This document shows positions 7,097 through 8,834 of a stretch of DNA of 8,834 nucleotides, one piece after another. The notes under the pieces are model-generated. The model did not search any database and had not been told where the DNA came from. It was given only the letters and a program-made list of their open reading frames with translations. The translations under genes were made by a program, and so were the position numbers. Origin of the DNA: Bacteroidales bacterium (GTDB taxonomy: Bacteria > Bacteroidota > Bacteroidia > Bacteroidales > UBA932); contig JAFZDJ010000026.1 of assembly GCA_017561265.1 (NCBI GenBank), forward strand, positions 1 to 8,834, written 5' to 3'. The stretch's first letter is position 1. Each line of letters starts with the position of its first letter.

Positions 7097-7158
7097 TTCT
7101 ACATAATGCACAATTTCCTTGCGCTTATTTTGTGTATATTTCGCTCGTAAAACCGGTG

Positions 7159-7178
7159 TTTATCCCACGTGGAATAAA
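7159..7178. promoter_or_regulatory. 20-base near-palindrome with CCACGTGG core
   Basis: TTTATC-CCACGTGG-AATAAA is symmetric except for one base pair (7164/7173). There is no loop, so it is more like a binding site for a dimeric protein than an RNA hairpin. It ends 4 bases before the -35 of the malR promoter, its centre being about 50 bases upstream of the predicted start. It differs from the AAACGTTT sites nearby, so a second regulator is likely. I do not recognise which. Confidence 0.5.
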
Positions 7179-7182
7179 ACAT

Positions 7183-7211
7183 TTGACTTTTGAAGGATTT
7201 TGCCTTACAAT
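7183..7211 (+). promoter_or_regulatory. Predicted sigma-A promoter for the malR-like gene
   Basis: TTGACT (7183-7188) and TACAAT (7206-7211) are separated by exactly 17 bases, a near-consensus sigma-A promoter. The predicted start is about 7218, giving a leader of roughly 54 bases before the ATG at 7272. Confidence 0.75.
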
Positions 7212-7233
7212 GAAACAACATGAAACGTTTGCA
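7210..7233. promoter_or_regulatory. Operator-like site at the malR transcription start
   Basis: TGAAACGTTTGCA (7221-7233) has the AAACGTTT core typical of LacI/MalR operators. A second ATGAAAC half-site lies 10 bases upstream (7210-7216 and 7220-7226). The site overlaps the -10 edge and predicted start of the malR-like gene, which suggests autoregulation. Confidence 0.5.
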
Positions 7234-7271
7234 TAAACGACGATTATCATTTCATAAAAGGATGTGCAACA

Positions 7272-8291
7272 ATGGCCGTTACCGTAAAAGATGTCGCAAA
7301 GCACGCCGGTGTTTCTCCCTCCACCGTGTCCCGTGTATGTAACAACAACCCTGCAATCAGCAAAGAAACTCGCGATCGTGTGCTACAGGCAATCGAAGAG
7401 CTTGGCTATGAGCTTTCCGCCACCCAGGAAACGCCGACCGCACGGACGATTAAGAATATTGGCATTGTTCTTCCCCCGTCTGACCGGGAGGCCTATGAGA
7501 ATTCCTTTTATCTTAAGGCGATCCGGGGCATCAGCCAGATTTGCAATCAGCGTCAGGTTGCCAGCACGATTGTTACCGGCAAGGACTACGAGGAAATCCT
7601 CCAGTCCATTCGAACTCTCCATCGCAGCAACAGCGTAGATGGATTCATTATGCTGTATTCCAGAAAAGACGATATTGTTGTAAATTATCTCTGCGAACAG
7701 GGTTTGCTGTATGTTGTTGTGGGCAAGCCTGATGAACTGGCAAGCCAGACGATATGCATTGATAACGACAATCTGCTGGCAGGCAGGGAGGCTGCGGATT
7801 ATCTATACAATCTGGGACATCGCCGTATCGGATATATTGGCAGCATTAATGATTTTATGTATGCTTCTGATCGCCGTGCCGGTTATCAGCTTTCCCTCAT
7901 GCTCCACAATCTGCCTGTACGTCAGGATTACTGTGTGGAGATGGAAAGTGTGAATGCCACGCAGTCCGATGACTTAAATAAGATGTTAAGCATGGCAGAT
8001 CGTCCCACTGCATTCGTGGTCAGTGATGATATGCTGGCCCTGGCACTGGAACGCTGCTGCGTGCAGATGGGACTTTCCATTCCTAATGATGTCTCCATCA
8101 TTGCATTTAATAATTCCCTCTATGCACAACTGGCATCTCCCCAGCTGACAGCAGTAGACATTAATTCCTATCAGCTTGGTCAGGAGGCTGCAGCGCAGAT
8201 CATCAACCATGCAGAGAATCCCAATCTGTCGGCAACCAAGATTGTGATTCCGCATAGAATCGTAGAGCGTGACAGCTGTATCAGGCTATAA
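7272..8291 (+). CDS. malR: LacI-family transcriptional regulator, MalR-like
   Basis: A 339-residue repressor of the usual LacI length. The N-terminal helix-turn-helix (about 3-47) reads VTVKDVAKHAGVSPSTVSRV followed by NNNPAISKETRDRV, very like MalR proteins of Firmicutes. The hinge (about 48-62) is less typical: the usual conserved Asn-x-x-Ala-Arg-x-Leu is represented by TARTI. The sugar-binding periplasmic-protein fold follows, with DNDNLLAGREAADYL (164-178), DRRAGY (200-205) and SDDMLALAL (251-259) as family signatures. It probably represses the divergent malT operon and itself through the operators in 6986-7271, with maltose or a derivative as inducer; the inducer is inferred. AAAAGG lies about 10 bases before the ATG. 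The transcript ends at the hairpin 17 bases after the stop codon. Confidence 0.9.
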   Translation: MAVTVKDVAKHAGVSPSTVSRVCNNNPAISKETRDRVLQAIEELGYELSATQETPTARTIKNIGIVLPPSDREAYENSFYLKAIRGISQICNQRQVASTIVTGKDYEEILQSIRTLHRSNSVDGFIMLYSRKDDIVVNYLCEQGLLYVVVGKPDELASQTICIDNDNLLAGREAADYLYNLGHRRIGYIGSINDFMYASDRRAGYQLSLMLHNLPVRQDYCVEMESVNATQSDDLNKMLSMADRPTAFVVSDDMLALALERCCVQMGLSIPNDVSIIAFNNSLYAQLASPQLTAVDINSYQLGQEAAAQIINHAENPNLSATKIVIPHRIVERDSCIRL

Positions 8292-8307
8292 AACTGCTGC
8301 ATAACAC

Positions 8308-8354
8308 TATGAGCCACAGTTTCGGAGGGCGAAACTGTGGCTCATAATTATTTT
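8308..8354 (+). terminator. Strong hairpin terminator after the malR-like gene
   Basis: A perfect 17-base-pair stem (8308-8324 with 8330-8346) closes a GAGGG loop and is followed on the plus strand by ATTATTTT. The U-rich tail overlaps the stop codon of the convergent gene at 8348. In the reverse direction there is no adjacent U tract, although the stem could still protect that transcript's 3' end. Confidence 0.8.
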
Positions 8355-8650
8355 CGTAATTCCAGCACAAGGTGTGCTCCATATTGAAGGCCATCCAGGA
8401 ATGCTTTATGCTCATAGGCGGTACAGAGGCTGCAGCAGAGGTTAAAGACGGTATTATTATCTTCCAATGGCAAATTTCGCAGCAGGTCATCTAATTCCCG
8501 GAAGCCATCCCGGATATCCGGCGGGTCGGATTCGTGGGATTCCTGATAGACTTGGTAAAGCTGATCCAAGACGGTTTCGCAGTCGCTGTCACCGGGATCA
8601 AAGGGGTGCGCTTTGATGTATGCTTTCAGTCGCTGGGCGATGTTATTCAT
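8348..8650 (-). CDS. Small protein of unknown function, coupled to tnpV
   Basis: A 100-residue soluble protein that I do not firmly recognise. It is acidic in the middle (PPDIRDGFRELDDLLRNLP) and ends in FLDGLQYGAHLVLELRK, a pattern resembling the C terminus of small Clostridial DUF6809-type proteins (hydrophobic, Gly-rich, then LxLE); that assignment is tentative. It has no signal peptide or membrane segment. The ATG overlaps the end of tnpV by 8 bases, and a GGGAGGAG ribosome site lies within tnpV about 10 bases upstream, so the two genes are probably co-transcribed and translationally coupled. It runs convergently towards the malR-like gene, from which only the terminator separates it. A cargo or accessory gene of a mobile element is the likeliest setting. 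Confidence 0.75.
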   Translation of the reverse strand: MNNIAQRLKAYIKAHPFDPGDSDCETVLDQLYQVYQESHESDPPDIRDGFRELDDLLRNLPLEDNNTVFNLCCSLCTAYEHKAFLDGLQYGAHLVLELRK

Positions 8651-8834
8651 TGTAGATCAGCTCCTCCCGGATGATTTCCTCCGCTCTGGCGGTGATGTTG
8701 TTCATACGCTGGGTCCAGTCCAGTGAATCGGCAGCTTTCAGCGCTTCTGTGATACCATCTGCGGACTGCATTTGGACAATCAGGGTTTCCATGCGCTGCT
8801 GGGCCTGCTCGTTCAGATCGGCAAGGTATGTCCA
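8643..8834 (-). CDS. tnpV: TnpV family protein, C-terminal part (cut by window edge)
   Basis: An open frame enters from the right edge and gives 63 residues ending in EEIIREELIYNE. The pattern WTYLADLNEQAQQR, then GITEALKAADSLDW, then QRMNNITARAEEI matches my recollection of the C terminus of TnpV, a small protein carried by Tn4451-type and related mobile elements of Clostridia. Its biochemical role is not established. The N terminus lies outside the window, so completeness cannot be judged. Its stop codon lies inside the start of the next gene. Its presence marks this side as accessory or mobile DNA. Confidence 0.7.
   Translation of the reverse strand, partial: WTYLADLNEQAQQRMETLIVQMQSADGITEALKAADSLDWTQRMNNITARAEEIIREELIYNE

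Noticed and set aside
7165..7172. CCACGTGG as a eukaryotic-style G-box
   Set aside because: The gene content is plainly bacterial; the palindrome is kept only as an unassigned bacterial operator candidate.

Overview
The window looks like the chromosome of a gut-type Firmicute in class Clostridia, probably near Oscillospirales/Ruminococcaceae. Support comes from strong Shine-Dalgarno sites, a glucose-family PTS permease, a LacI/MalR-type repressor with catabolite-element-like operators, and a TnpV protein typical of mobile elements in these bacteria. The exact taxon is inferred, not shown.

The core (152-6985, minus strand) is one compact operon read right to left: a three-domain PTS permease with order EIIA-EIIC-EIIB (malT-like), an endonuclease/exonuclease/phosphatase-fold enzyme that best fits maltose 6'-phosphate phosphatase (mapP), 4-alpha-glucanotransferase (malQ), HPr (ptsH), a divergent second HPr, and PTS Enzyme I (ptsI). 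Gaps from mapP to ptsI are 6-27 bases. The only larger internal gap (malT-mapP) holds a terminator-like hairpin that could lower expression of the distal genes. A LacI-family repressor (malR-like) is divergently transcribed at 7272-8291 and ends at a strong hairpin terminator.

Proposed joint function: PEP phosphorylates Enzyme I, then HPr, then MalT. MalT imports maltose as maltose 6'-phosphate, MapP removes the phosphate, and MalQ disproportionates the resulting maltose into glucose and longer maltodextrins. The operon therefore carries the general PTS proteins together with a sugar-specific permease and its downstream enzymes, plus an HPr paralogue that keeps the phospho-acceptor His15 but has lost Arg17. 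No maltose phosphorylase or glucokinase is visible.

The 286-base divergent control region (6986-7271) contains a promoter for each direction, operator-like AAACGTTT and CAACGTTT sites beside both promoters, and an unexplained 20-base near-palindrome with a CCACGTGG core. At the left end, directly after ptsI, lies a 90-base segment bounded by 18-base inverted repeats that resembles a miniature transposable element. At the right end, on the minus strand, a partial tnpV and an overlapping small unknown gene suggest the edge of a mobile or accessory region.
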